The notes below the pieces were generated by a model. It was not told where the DNA came from and searched no databases. It was given only the letters and a program-made list of their open reading frames with translations. From contig NZ_CP096255.1 in assembly GCF_011516635.5 (NCBI RefSeq), positions 9,001,501-9,065,500 on the forward strand: a stretch of 64,000 nt of DNA. The letters run 5' to 3'. Below are positions 55,301 through 61,670 of the stretch, piece after piece (within the stretch, counting starts at the first letter, position 1; each line of letters opens with the position of its first letter). Position numbers and translations under genes: made by a program. Source of the stretch: Bradyrhizobium barranii subsp. apii. Lineage in GTDB: Bacteria > Pseudomonadota > Alphaproteobacteria > Rhizobiales > Xanthobacteraceae.

Positions 55301-56108
55301 GAACGAACTGCTGTTCGATGTGGACTATCCGGGCCACTATTTCAGACGAATCAAGAGCGTGGCTCTGAGCATCCCTTGTGTGGCAGGACCTTATGCCAGC
55401 GTGAACTGCACGTTGACGCTGACGAAGAGCCAGATAAGGATCAAACAGTCCAGGCTAGATGACGAGGGAGACGAAGAAAATCTGCTGAGAAACTTTTCGC
55501 GCATCCAGTCGATTGCCACAAGCACGGGCCAGAACGACAGCGGAATGTTCGAGGTCAACTTCCGCGACGAGCGGTACCTGCCGTTTGAGGGTGCTGGTGC
55601 GGCGAGCACTTGGACGCTGGAACTGATACCGGATGACAACCGCGAGCTGGACTTCGACACACTCACTGACGTGATCATGCACGTGAAGTACACGGCGCGA
55701 CAGGGTTCGAAGCAATTCGGGGACACTCGCCGCAAGACAATCAGCCGACCGGTCGTCCATCGTCTGTTTGTTCTTCCGGACGAATTTGCCGGCGAATGGA
55801 ATCGCTTCAAAAATCAAAAGAAAGACGCCCACGGAAGGCGCACCCTTACCCTGGAGAACTTCAAAGATCGGCTTCCCTATTTTTCGTCGGGACTTTCCGA
55901 AAAAGCCGCACGCGTCCGCATCGTTAGTCTGGAACATGGTTCGGCCAGTCCGGAGTTCTTTTTCAAACAATCATCGAATCCGGGCCAAAGCGCGACCGTA
56001 TGGGAGGAGCCGATTGACCTAGGGGAATGGGAATTCGGTTGCGCGGCGGACACTATTCCCAAACTGGGGCTTCTGGTGAGCGTGGAGGAGAAACCGGCAA
56101 AAAGCTGA
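46311..56108 (+). CDS. Tc toxin subunit A (TcA-like), pore-forming injection subunit
   Basis: The 3265-residue protein is longer than the classic TcdA (about 2,500). Residues 1-100 look like a peptidoglycan-binding-type helical repeat (YGDITNGLVSDFQ, LPVTGILTVETADAINKKL), and 110-200 like a beta-sandwich (VKGTVTVKSSNG). The VRP1-like TcA shell follows with SWEMLFGSLDACACDECDSIYGPASYLVDVLEY and PYIDLVNELLEDFL. The C-terminal third carries the TcA pore region: EIDLLKLVRQIKLNQVQEALQ, a hydrophobic Gly-rich stretch near 2755-2810 and KQREQAEEILAYL coiled coil, then beta domains. TcA pentamers bind the target cell and inject the TcB-C cargo. It has no signal peptide. The ATG has a weak ribosome binding site inside a small hairpin. 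Confidence 0.92.
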   Translation: MKIVLPILDPATADKNLVTILQTALVALWGITPNPPIKKPTGGKLIAYNKEVDEQRYGDITNGLVSDFQTFSTLPVTGILTVETADAINKKLVEINKLWLVKGTVTVKSSNGTSQPLPHMPVSVWTENGTESPPEWGAATTTDKEGHYETLSEVVEKGGNPLPQDLFARVFTTLNLRENEAGRSATVWNAFLTQSTAPGLDVVVDEAKLPPVEYPWVLAEVQARMSRANIVITGDDWSKLARADITRLVTIGPDTHKVVLLSEQQIEHLVFSQIFASVTKHLDLSLDAEFFYAILRTEALLYASFGTDIEAKPTDEKAIRPDAQLLILPGEQVQDPDQRSRHLAQIAFYSTPVSDNDDNNNSLETELYDVIKKATDARVISAKHLDDKGSLTPVDIDALQKLRKSVKQFKPKLPFHRYINRECFCKDGKCLASPHDEVLKSLVDSGKLPDLYAGAATSVLAGQAGQADGPAGALGLLSGNARQLSADIGLDKAQTAALLSLRRAAMLTQDPAEVGFLLSRDSDGRNLDSALKIQSRGQGAFAAAYAEKFGTPGGDTTALKKRADQLYSRAIARADAVAHAFAEARSLATAQHVDALCSPDDRSRLRERMKTPASGDATKLPSWEMLFGSLDACACDECDSIYGPASYLVDVLEYFKKLEAGNPGDGTPTLCLAAPESAKHVFDVLLSRRSDIGYLDLNCANAMTPVPYIDLVNELLEDFLPQERLHLPMKLEPGPIPDIALDALTKNGFPEVTRKAMVTADSLDNRLVRDERALILFKRDGEEAGCPRWLVTQLRQTYGTEKEIAAAPEYVNQQAVNMLKGSHLALALPFDADRIEATAYLGKIGTDRATIIRALSKEPDVSAVDKLTAATEALGLTSVERNLITTPDPNGQNEYWAEKSATILERMAQLRRFLDKTGLTTEPVGKSQLDELLAGGFINPCGKTLHIVSDDPADTASRCDTEKMRIDGLNKPALDRIHRFLRLWRKVRWPMNLLDRLIMSPAVGKGVLNSDCLERIAEIIRLGTDIGIEPTKAAQWFVDISVLGEPSDYRRIFLQKGDNGHPYPEFLADKLCPPPECQTADTPRCPDLAKHKPAIAGAIGIPLEQLEALLAYCGNEPGANVAAKLSLSNLSRVWAWFQFARKFGLNMRDLISLLSLLGIKDALADPAVTRKLCEVIALLKKWHIGVADLQFWLLHTTQNQNPGEEKKRVIADTGVARLLSDLRLKLRAVSDARPAKEITLPVDDSIHPVLGDGMTTCVEKLSSVLSQIAGLSAEVARQIVTLVQERKAQQDADNLKILLNAKPLADIAGVSSSADLAPVNAKGAWTETDEHPEIHAAYRQWAHDLVTILLNHVDIEMRTGITIQVVSQSFKTPVEQADAILRWCRMPDGGKPAKGDNLLAILSTPAWALEPVPTGATPELRKAIEALWDGALCATDDCIANLDDKQRKFRDAVLKGSPIDSWVEPPALADVEKWRGWLSQLFVAVRLAHKISGFTNTLKLQTQEQLLWGLLRTSGAPDANRFQLLGWFSLDEMPLTAKASDAAADYERLALLLQGLELIETYPLKETPTDPNVKIGASTAFELALLTPKDTSGTPLTGLDSIRDIVSICYQLFGSPDVNLLDTAQRLDLDKHRDYFKLASTYGRLARAADTIGNLGISFADLDALVAEDVSEKLTPVLRQCLKQKSDESSWLDTLKDIQDPIRELKRDALVSYLIADPSHGCFTEVNDLYDYFLIDTQMCSCMPTSRIAQAHAVVQLFAQRCLMGQEPSVDPRADDNHGNDWQEWPWMRNYRVWQANRKIFLYPENWIEPDLRDDKSQFFKEFEQALSQIEVNDLNVEVPARTYLDKLDDAAFMEVLAIHYQDTEYSENGKKEGRVLHVVARTKGGDPAVYYYRRFVEEKYWTAWEKVDLDIATDHVLLFVRNNRLNIAWPIFADVTDESAEIDVPAGTGRRPLPTAPRGWTIQLAMSERTNGLWQPKRTSKEAIRSPKFVNATSDQMALERKRCRFVIRDQEPRDLPFPAEDHPEFGFFIIASSMVGSVKDEKGNEQYVSLPPEADPTLMGAFNLAGCRGYPELLSPETLKKIGTSATTALPRFKDSALETQRWIEKDTDADDDLVVEGLVANNFAPTGVLGATPGIFRVTTAQQTTLVDDVLSNLLNMLGQQPVRWQPSGIFVPFFYEDGRRGYVAIPTMCPGDREPATISKIVANLQDLGVREAAKPGTTWPELVEQWRKDTDQQAAFVSLTKQLTGCFGLNFHAFYHPFICFLKRSLAAGGFEQLMNASPLTWDGDGKFAGLFKPHPAVLKPYPNETSGFSFDRMDGYASYNWEIFYHLPSLVSQKLVLSQKFEDAQRWSHFIFNPSGLPAPKLGDDSGAKLMSVPKGSGRYWMTKPFRERDSQLNPLDTYVGQRIENILASLNDPNNQGIGKFWQDEVAQWRRNPFVPHQIARGRTVAFQKATVMTYLDTIIQWGDFLFRQDTRESVNAALQLYTTAERLLGPKPRVVKAPGTFHSRTYRELEVAIHGAEIDGFDSFGNSLVELESLLPPQPDASETDIPSMPPLPAGALLKVPYFCIPRNEKLMGYWDTVADRLYKIRHCQNIEGVERQLALFAPPIDPGLLVRAVAAGLSIGDVLSQGAGELPQYRFATLVQKAAELTQMVISLGNALLQAIEKKEAEALSRLRSNQEIDLLKLVRQIKLNQVQEALQNQAGLERTKAVTEARRDFYRDIKYTISTEEKSLDLNEEGARLGTAGLVFSTAANISFLLPTFKFGGWGFGGAPGTDAEWGGVNLGHAASAMGQFLGGMGGLQREAAGTLLTRAGYERRWDEWKLQERLADRELAQIDRQIAAAEIRVEIAKEELSNHDKQREQAEEILAYLKDRKFANVDLYDWMIGQISATYFQSWQMAQRFALQVERAFHFELGPKDTQFESYVRPRGWDTLHKGLLAGDALLFDLKRMEVDYLARNRRELEITKHISLVRLDPDAVITLKAAGRCEIELNELLFDVDYPGHYFRRIKSVALSIPCVAGPYASVNCTLTLTKSQIRIKQSRLDDEGDEENLLRNFSRIQSIATSTGQNDSGMFEVNFRDERYLPFEGAGAASTWTLELIPDDNRELDFDTLTDVIMHVKYTARQGSKQFGDTRRKTISRPVVHRLFVLPDEFAGEWNRFKNQKKDAHGRRTLTLENFKDRLPYFSSGLSEKAARVRIVSLEHGSASPEFFFKQSSNPGQSATVWEEPIDLGEWEFGCAADTIPKLGLLVSVEEKPAKS

Positions 56109-56495
56109 ACCAGCGCGAGAGATTGCTTTTCGACACGCGACCGATCTGATTTATGATAGCGCCCATGGCGATGCATCTTGCAGTAACAGAGTGCAACGGG
56201 GACACGGACCGTTGCTTGGAATGGAATGCGAAACAAACGCTTAACAGACTACACCGCAAGCCGCGTTGGGATGTCGCCGAGATCAAGCCGGCCATGTCAT
56301 TCGAGTGCTGATAACAGCCGCCTAATCCGACGTTCCATCACGCAGACGACGGCGTCAGGATTGTTCGCGAGGCAAAATCCGCAGTTTTGCGCTCCGTGAC
56401 GCCAAACACGGCCGCGGTTGAGGCCGCGGCCGATGATCTCTTCTAAAACGCCTCTTGAGTGGCATATCTCTAACGGCGATCAGGTATATGGGGCG
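56109..56495. other. Intergenic region with a strong hairpin
   Basis: No gene is supported here. A 9-bp inverted repeat (CGGCCGCGG / CCGCGGCCG, loop TTGAGG) lies at 56409-56432. It lacks a T-run and is 300 bp past the tcA stop, so a terminator role is only possible. Confidence 0.5.
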
Positions 56496-56681
56496 TTAAG
56501 CCGCCTCATGGAAATACTCCACAGCTGAGCCGATGCGCGTAACAGCCTCCTTGAGGACTTCGGTAGGCTCGTTCAGGGCGAGGCGAATGAACTGGTCGAA
56601 GCCGTCACCGAAGGATGATCCTTCAGAGACGAGGACGCCGGCCGCCGCCGACATCCTGCAGGCGCAAAGATTCCAGCACAC
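56496..56681 (-). pseudogene. Aminotransferase class I/II, C-terminal relic
   Basis: The minus-strand frame encodes AAAGVLVSEGSSFGDGFDQF then IRLALNEPTEVLKEAVTRI and a stop. This matches the C-terminal domain of fold-type I aminotransferases (VxVxPGxxFGxxGxxxIRLxL). Nothing of the PLP-binding core is found upstream, so it is a fragment left by deletion. Confidence 0.6.
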
Positions 56682-56778
56682 GACTCATTGCCGAGTGTCG
56701 GCTCACACGAAGGATCTCGCTATCGATTTCGTCGCACCTTGAACGACAACGTCCACGGCGCCCGGTCTGCCCGCGGAC

Positions 56779-58023
56779 CTACGGCCTCCGATAGATCTTG
56801 GCAAAATGCGGATTTAGGCTGGTCGCGACTTCTGGCTCGATGTGATCGCCGATGCCCCTCGAACGAAGATCATCCAAGATCGGAAACATTCTGCTCCAGA
56901 AAGACTGAAGCATACGATACAAGCCGAGCCGGAACTTCAGAACTCGAGCCTGTTCTTCTTCGTCATAGATCTGGCTCATGATGTCCAAGGCATAATGCTC
57001 TCTTATCAATGTCGGCGGATGTTCAAGGTAGATCGGATCGGATGGTCCTGGCTCGTCCCTGAATTGGAGTCGCCAAACCGACCGGCAGACGAAATGCCAA
57101 ATGTGAAAGAAGAGAAAAATGCCGGCATAGCCTAATTCAGGTTCGATCTCCTTTGCTTGCGCTAACTTGATCGCGTATTCGACACCTATCAGATCGCAAT
57201 TTATCTCGATGTTGTATGCGCGCCGCGCATTTCCTCGAAGTAAGACTAGCTCTGGAATTTGATCGACGTACTCAAGCGCGCCCCGACTGAGCAGTATATG
57301 ACCGAATTCATGCCCGAACAAAAATCGAAAACATTGATCGTCGAAGTCCTGCGCGCTGATGCCTTGATGAAGTTCTTCCCAACGAACTTCTCCTTCGAAC
57401 GAGACGACTTTAGGTGGATCGTTTTCTGAGGGGAGACCAAATTCACGCCGTAGATCATGGCTCTCTTGTCTTATTATCAGGTCAAGTACAGCGGTCCGGA
57501 AGTCGTCAAAGGCGGATTGGTAGTTCGGCAGAAGAGCCCATTGCTCGACGTCCGAGCTTGCCGCCTTCTCTGCGTCGTAACCTTCGGCAGCAAGCGGATA
57601 AGCCTTGGCCACAGCCCTGAAAACTTTGCCAAAGAAGGAAAACGCACCCTCCGTAAACAGCAACAGCGCTCGCCCGCTCTCGGGAAGATTTCCGTATAAT
57701 CCTCCGGGAACCTTCCCTGGCCAGATGCCTAGTAGGGGGATTTGGAATTTGTCTTGTGCGATGGAACATCCGGCGAGGAACTCGCCGCAAAAACGAGACA
57801 ACTTCTTTCGGTAGCCGGGATGATCGTAGCGAGAGCCAGGAAACATGTTGGGTTGGACGCCTGTCTCGAGCGCCTCAAATATCCCTTCCATATCCGACAG
57901 ATGGAAAATGGTATCGTGCGCACCTCCGCTGTAATCTGTCGGCTCGATTCCCAGTTGTTCGCAACGATCGAGCTGCTGTTCCTCAAGCTCCTCGATTTCT
58001 TCAGCGGTGATATCGCTGTTCAC
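56779..58023 (-). CDS. HEFGH metallopeptidase paired with a Pepco-like protein
   Basis: The 414-residue protein starts at GTG 58023. It contains a gluzincin-type zinc helix FLFGHEFGHILL (HEFGH at 238-242) and a downstream helix NIEINCDLIGVEYA (271-284) that should carry the third ligand. The rest is helical, with no signal peptide or clear membrane span. The gene follows the Pepco-like gene by 10 bp on the same strand. In published surveys of NTP-dependent conflict systems, Pepco domains were named for occurring next to peptidases, and this pair matches that description. I infer a conflict or cell-death protease whose trigger and substrate are unknown. Confidence 0.75.
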   Translation of the reverse strand: MNSDITAEEIEELEEQQLDRCEQLGIEPTDYSGGAHDTIFHLSDMEGIFEALETGVQPNMFPGSRYDHPGYRKKLSRFCGEFLAGCSIAQDKFQIPLLGIWPGKVPGGLYGNLPESGRALLLFTEGAFSFFGKVFRAVAKAYPLAAEGYDAEKAASSDVEQWALLPNYQSAFDDFRTAVLDLIIRQESHDLRREFGLPSENDPPKVVSFEGEVRWEELHQGISAQDFDDQCFRFLFGHEFGHILLSRGALEYVDQIPELVLLRGNARRAYNIEINCDLIGVEYAIKLAQAKEIEPELGYAGIFLFFHIWHFVCRSVWRLQFRDEPGPSDPIYLEHPPTLIREHYALDIMSQIYDEEEQARVLKFRLGLYRMLQSFWSRMFPILDDLRSRGIGDHIEPEVATSLNPHFAKIYRRP

Positions 58024-58033
58024 TGATCTACTA

Positions 58034-58351
58034 TCAACTACGCGGAATAAACTTCACTTCGATCGCGCCTTTGGTCGCGGCACTCGCTTTGAATACGCCC
58101 AGCACCGAGACGGATCCTGACGCGTCCACCGCGAGGGACACTTTTACTTCGGCGACCGAGAAATTCGTAACATGCTTCGAGGCTTCGGATAGCAGCGTGT
58201 CGAGCTTGGACATGATTGAATTCAAACTGTCTTGCAGACGTTCTCCGTCGACGTTTATCGTGCCGGTTGAAGAATTATCGCCGGTATTTGTCGATCCTTG
58301 AAGGGTCAGCTTTTCTCCGAAGGCGACGGGCAGCGTCCATTTCTCTTCCAT
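58034..58351 (-). CDS. Pepco-like (peptidase co-occurring) domain protein
   Basis: The ATG at 58351 behind GAGG gives 105 residues, preferred over a longer frame to 58405. The protein starts WTLPVAFGEKLTL, has a polar helix (DSLNSIMSKLDTLLSEA), and ends with VKVSLAVDASGSVSVLG and KGAIEVKF, the beta-rich pattern of the trypco/Pepco group. Such small domains sit beside proteases or NTPases and probably act as adaptors or substrates. The assignment is by pattern recognition and context, not a search. First gene of a two-gene operon with the HEFGH peptidase. Confidence 0.65.
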   Translation of the reverse strand: MEEKWTLPVAFGEKLTLQGSTNTGDNSSTGTINVDGERLQDSLNSIMSKLDTLLSEASKHVTNFSVAEVKVSLAVDASGSVSVLGVFKASAATKGAIEVKFIPRS

Positions 58352-58405
58352 TACGGACCTCACAAAATTGAAGTATCTCAACTGCGATAAAGGTTCTGGG
58401 AGCAC

Positions 58406-58679
58406 TTCTGAGTATCTGGGAGCGGTTCACTTGGCCGCAATGTACCTGCTGGATCGATATCTGTCGATCGAAGATGCAACGGCGCCTAGACCAGTGTGAG
58501 CGCCGACACCGCGACCGACGATCCGATGAGCGACGGCTTGCAGTTTGGCGTGAGCCGATCATCGAACCAGCGAGACTCGGTCCGAGCCTCAAACGTCGTG
58601 TAGCCTACCTCGAGGCCGGTAACCTCTGCGTGGCAGAGCTTTTGGCTTCAAGACGGACGGGATGATCCTCGAACCTGAT
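58406..58679. other. Intergenic region upstream of the Pepco operon
   Basis: This should hold the promoter of the Pepco/peptidase operon at its left edge. No gene is supported; the rest is probably decayed sequence joined to the LysR relic. Confidence 0.4.
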
Positions 58680-58953
58680 TTGCTCGCGTCTTCATCGACG
58701 ATGTCCTGGCGAAGGGACGGGCTGACGCGTCGCCTCACCATGTCAGTACAGCACTACAGCGTCGTGGCGCTCTTGCTACAGTCGACCGACCTCGTTTGCG
58801 CTCTTCCGCAGCGTTTTCTCAATCGCTACCGTGATGCCCTCAATCCCTGCCCCTGCCCTTCGATACGAGGCCCTTTACGCTGCACGCCACTCGGCACGTG
58901 ATCGCGGGCGTCAATGGCTTCGGCAGCAACTCAAGGACTGCGCCATCGGCTAG
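58680..58953 (+). pseudogene. LysR-family regulator, C-terminal relic with frameshifts
   Basis: Three frames in turn give the end of a LysR effector-binding domain: TRRLTMSVQHYSVVALLLQ and STDLVCALPQRFLNRYRDAL in the first, LPLPFDTRPFTLHATRH in the second, RDRGRQWLRQQLKDC in the third, with a stop at 58953. The DNA-binding half is gone. At least two indels separate the pieces, so the gene has been dead for some time. Confidence 0.75.
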
Positions 58954-59127
58954 CAACGCGAGTTGAAGTGAACCAATTGATCATTGTCGTGGTCTGGCCG
59001 TAACCGACGAACTGGAAGAGAGGCCCTCATCCTTGTTGATCGCGACAATGACATTGGAATCCGTTAGGCTAAGCCAACGAGTTCAAACGCGCAAAATCGT
59101 GGTTTGGCGTAGAAAATCGTGCAAATG

Positions 59128-59212
59128 GCGGAGAGAGTGTCAGTCAACTCCCATTGAAAGATAAAGCATTTTCGACCTTTCTAGACCAAAACCTACCATT
59201 TGAACTACGGCC
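59128..59212 (+). repeat. 85-bp direct repeat, right copy
   Basis: This copy matches 31164-31248 at 76 of 85 positions in the same orientation. With two more bases on its left it reads TGGCGGAGAGAG (59126-59137), which equals the reverse complement of a typical tRNA-Ser 3' end including CCA. No tRNA body is present. Confidence 0.8.
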
Positions 59213-59548
59213 GTCCGACAAAAGCCTGTTCAGCCAATGGCCCTGATCGATGCCGCCGGAAGGCGCCAAAAGGACTGTTCGCAAAGCAACCTAGCGCGGA
59301 GTAAGGAGGCTCGCTGTGGCGTGATTGCCCGTGCGTTTACGACTGGATGATAGACATCTGGTTGTTCGCCATGATGTTCATAGGCAACGACAACCTAGAC
59401 AGGTTTCGAAAATGGCCCTGGGGCACACTCCCCAAGAGCAACAGCACATTTTGCAAGAGGACCCCGCACTGAACGAGCATGTCGAAGTGCTGTACCATTT
59501 GTTTCAGCGCTAAATGGACACGCTGGCCTTCGATGCAAACTACCAGCT
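59213..59548. other. Intergenic region between the right repeat and prpB
   Basis: I call no gene. A short plus frame around 59412-59513 (KMALGHTPQEQQHILQEDPA, then VLYHLFQR) reads like part of a protein but has no start signal and is only a possible relic. No terminator for prpB is evident. Confidence 0.35.
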
Positions 59549-60481
59549 CTAGCTGCTGCGCGCTCTCTGTGGCATTCCCAAGGGGATCGCTGTTCTGACA
59601 ATGGATGTGTCTAGCGTCTCGTAATTGTGTAACCCGATTAGGGCATAGAGTTCCGCGCGCGTCTGCATGCGATCCACGACGCCGTGCGCCCCGCCGTCGC
59701 GCGCGATCGCCACATAGAGTTCTTCCTGGGCCTTGTTCGCAACGCGAAGCGAGGAAACCGGCCAAATCACCAGTGCGTAGCCCATCGCTTCGAACTCGGC
59801 CGCCGTGAAGAACGGCGTCTTGCCAAACTCTGTCATGTTGGCGAGCAGCGGCACCCCCGGCATGCGCTTTGCAAATGCATGGAACATCTCTTCGGTGTTG
59901 AGCGCTTCCGGAAAAATCGCGTCGGCGCCCGCTTCCATGTAGAGTTTCGCACGTGCGACCGCTCCGTCCAGGCCCTCGCTCGCGGCAGCGTCGGTACGGG
60001 CGATGATGACAAGATCGCGCCGCGCCTTCGCGGCAGCCGCGATTTTTGCAGCCATGTCGTGCGCATCGACGAGCTTCTTGTCGTTCAGATGTCCGCACTT
60101 TTTCGGCAAGACCTGGTCTTCGAGATGAATTGCACCCGCTCCCGCCTCCTCGAACGCCCGCACTGCATGCATGACATTGAGCGTTTCACCGTAGCCGGTG
60201 TCGGCGTCCACGAGTACAGGCAAGCCGGACGCTCGCGCGATCTGCCGGATGAAGAGACCTACCTCGTCGACCGTGATGATGCCGAGATCCGGCAAGCCCA
60301 TCGACGCAGTCATCGCTGCGCCGGACAGATACAGGCCGTCAAATCCGGCCTGCTTGGCCTGCAGCGCGGCTATCCCGTTATGCGCACCCGGAAGCCTGAG
60401 AATGCCGGGTTGTTGCATCAGGGCGCGGAAGCGACGCCCGGCGGATTCAGATGGCAGATCGGAGGCAACGAGATAAGGCAT
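59549..60481 (-). CDS. prpB: 2-methylisocitrate lyase
   Basis: The 310-residue protein is a PEP-mutase/isocitrate-lyase fold enzyme. It shows LYLSGAAMTASMGLPDLG, VDADTGYGE (metal-binding loop, 91-99), HLEDQVLPKKCGH with the catalytic Cys129 in KKCGH, and IARTDA. It splits 2-methylisocitrate into pyruvate and succinate, the last step of the methylcitrate cycle for propionyl-CoA. It is the last gene of prpDCB, 9 bp after the prpC stop. The C-terminal 15 residues are variable. Function is assigned with high confidence because prpC and prpD are adjacent. Confidence 0.95.
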   Translation of the reverse strand: MPYLVASDLPSESAGRRFRALMQQPGILRLPGAHNGIAALQAKQAGFDGLYLSGAAMTASMGLPDLGIITVDEVGLFIRQIARASGLPVLVDADTGYGETLNVMHAVRAFEEAGAGAIHLEDQVLPKKCGHLNDKKLVDAHDMAAKIAAAAKARRDLVIIARTDAAASEGLDGAVARAKLYMEAGADAIFPEALNTEEMFHAFAKRMPGVPLLANMTEFGKTPFFTAAEFEAMGYALVIWPVSSLRVANKAQEELYVAIARDGGAHGVVDRMQTRAELYALIGLHNYETLDTSIVRTAIPLGMPQRARSS

Positions 60482-60490
60482 TTGAAGCCC

Positions 60491-61657
60491 CTATGCCGCG
60501 CGCACGGACGAAGCGGCGTGGCCGCGCCGTTCGATCGGCACGAACGCCAGGTTCTCAGGACCGACATAGTTTGCCGATGGGCGGATGATCTTGTTGTCCA
60601 CACGTTGCTCGATGATATGGGCCGCCCAGCCGGAGGTGCGCGCAATCGCGAACAGCGGCGTGAACATCGCTGTCGGCACCCCCATCATGTGATATGACAC
60701 CGCGCTGAACCAATCGAGATTGGCGAACATTTTTTTTGCCTCGGCCATGACGGTCTCGATCCGGTCGGCGATCTCGAACATCTTCATGAAGCCCGCCTCC
60801 GATGATAGGCGCCGGGCAACCTCCTTGATAACCTTGTTGCGTGGATCGGCGATCGTATAGACGGGATGTCCGAAGCCGATGACGATCTCCTTTGCCGATA
60901 TGCGGCGCCGCATGTCGGCCTCGGCGTCCCTGACGCCGTCGTAGCGCTTCTGGACCTCGAACGCGGCTTCGTTGGCCCCGCCATGTTTCGGCCCGCGCAA
61001 TGCACCAATCGCGCCGGTGATGGCTGAATAAATGTCGGCACCGGTTCCTGCGATCGAACGAGCCGTGAAGGTCGACGCGTTGAACTCGTGCTCAGCATAG
61101 AGATTGAGCGACGTGTGCATGGCGCGGACGTGAGACTCCGTGGGCCTGCATCCGTGCAGGAGATGCAGGAAGTGCCCGCCGATTGTCTCGTCGTCGGTCT
61201 CGACATCGATCCGCCGGCCGTTCTGGGCGAAATGGTGCCAATACAGCAGAATCGAGCCGAGCGAAGCCATCAGTCGGTCGGCCACATCGCGTGCGCCGGG
61301 ATGGTTGTGATCAGGCGCCTCTGGTAACACACAACCGAGTGTGGACACGCCACTGCGCATAACGTCCATCGGATGCGCGGCGGCCGGCAGCGCCTCGAGC
61401 CCATTGCGCACCGCGGTCGGCAGACCGCGCAGACCTTTGAGCTTGGCCTTGTAGACAACCAACTCGGCCGACGTCGGCAGGCTACCGTGAACCAGGAGAT
61501 GCGCGATCTCCTCAAACTCGCAGGTTTCCGCCACGTCAAGAATGTCGTACCCGCGATAATGCAGATCGTTGCCTGTACGGCCGACGGTGCAGAGCGCCGT
61601 ATTGCCGGCGACGATGCCCGATAGCGCGACGGACCTCTTCGGTGTTGGCTTGGTCAT
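60491..61657 (-). CDS. prpC: 2-methylcitrate synthase
   Basis: The start ATG at 61657 is preceded by GGAGG and gives 388 residues, the usual PrpC size; an upstream frame to 61717 overlaps prpD and lacks a signal. Citrate-synthase features are GNDLHYRGYDI near the start, LYAEHEFNASTF with a catalytic His, GFGHPVYTIADPRN with the second catalytic His, and the C-terminal Arg region. It condenses propionyl-CoA with oxaloacetate. It lies 13 bp after prpD. The full prp context separates it from ordinary citrate synthase. Confidence 0.95.
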   Translation of the reverse strand: MTKPTPKRSVALSGIVAGNTALCTVGRTGNDLHYRGYDILDVAETCEFEEIAHLLVHGSLPTSAELVVYKAKLKGLRGLPTAVRNGLEALPAAAHPMDVMRSGVSTLGCVLPEAPDHNHPGARDVADRLMASLGSILLYWHHFAQNGRRIDVETDDETIGGHFLHLLHGCRPTESHVRAMHTSLNLYAEHEFNASTFTARSIAGTGADIYSAITGAIGALRGPKHGGANEAAFEVQKRYDGVRDAEADMRRRISAKEIVIGFGHPVYTIADPRNKVIKEVARRLSSEAGFMKMFEIADRIETVMAEAKKMFANLDWFSAVSYHMMGVPTAMFTPLFAIARTSGWAAHIIEQRVDNKIIRPSANYVGPENLAFVPIERRGHAASSVRAA

Positions 61658-61670
61658 CCTATCCTCCAGA

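Noticed and set aside
59120..59215. tRNA-Ser gene at the right direct repeat
   Set aside because: Only 12 bases match a tRNA-Ser 3' end; the T-arm and anticodon arm are absent.
59412..59513. Short plus-strand gene before prpB
   Set aside because: The frame reads protein-like for about 33 residues but has no start signal and no recognised family.
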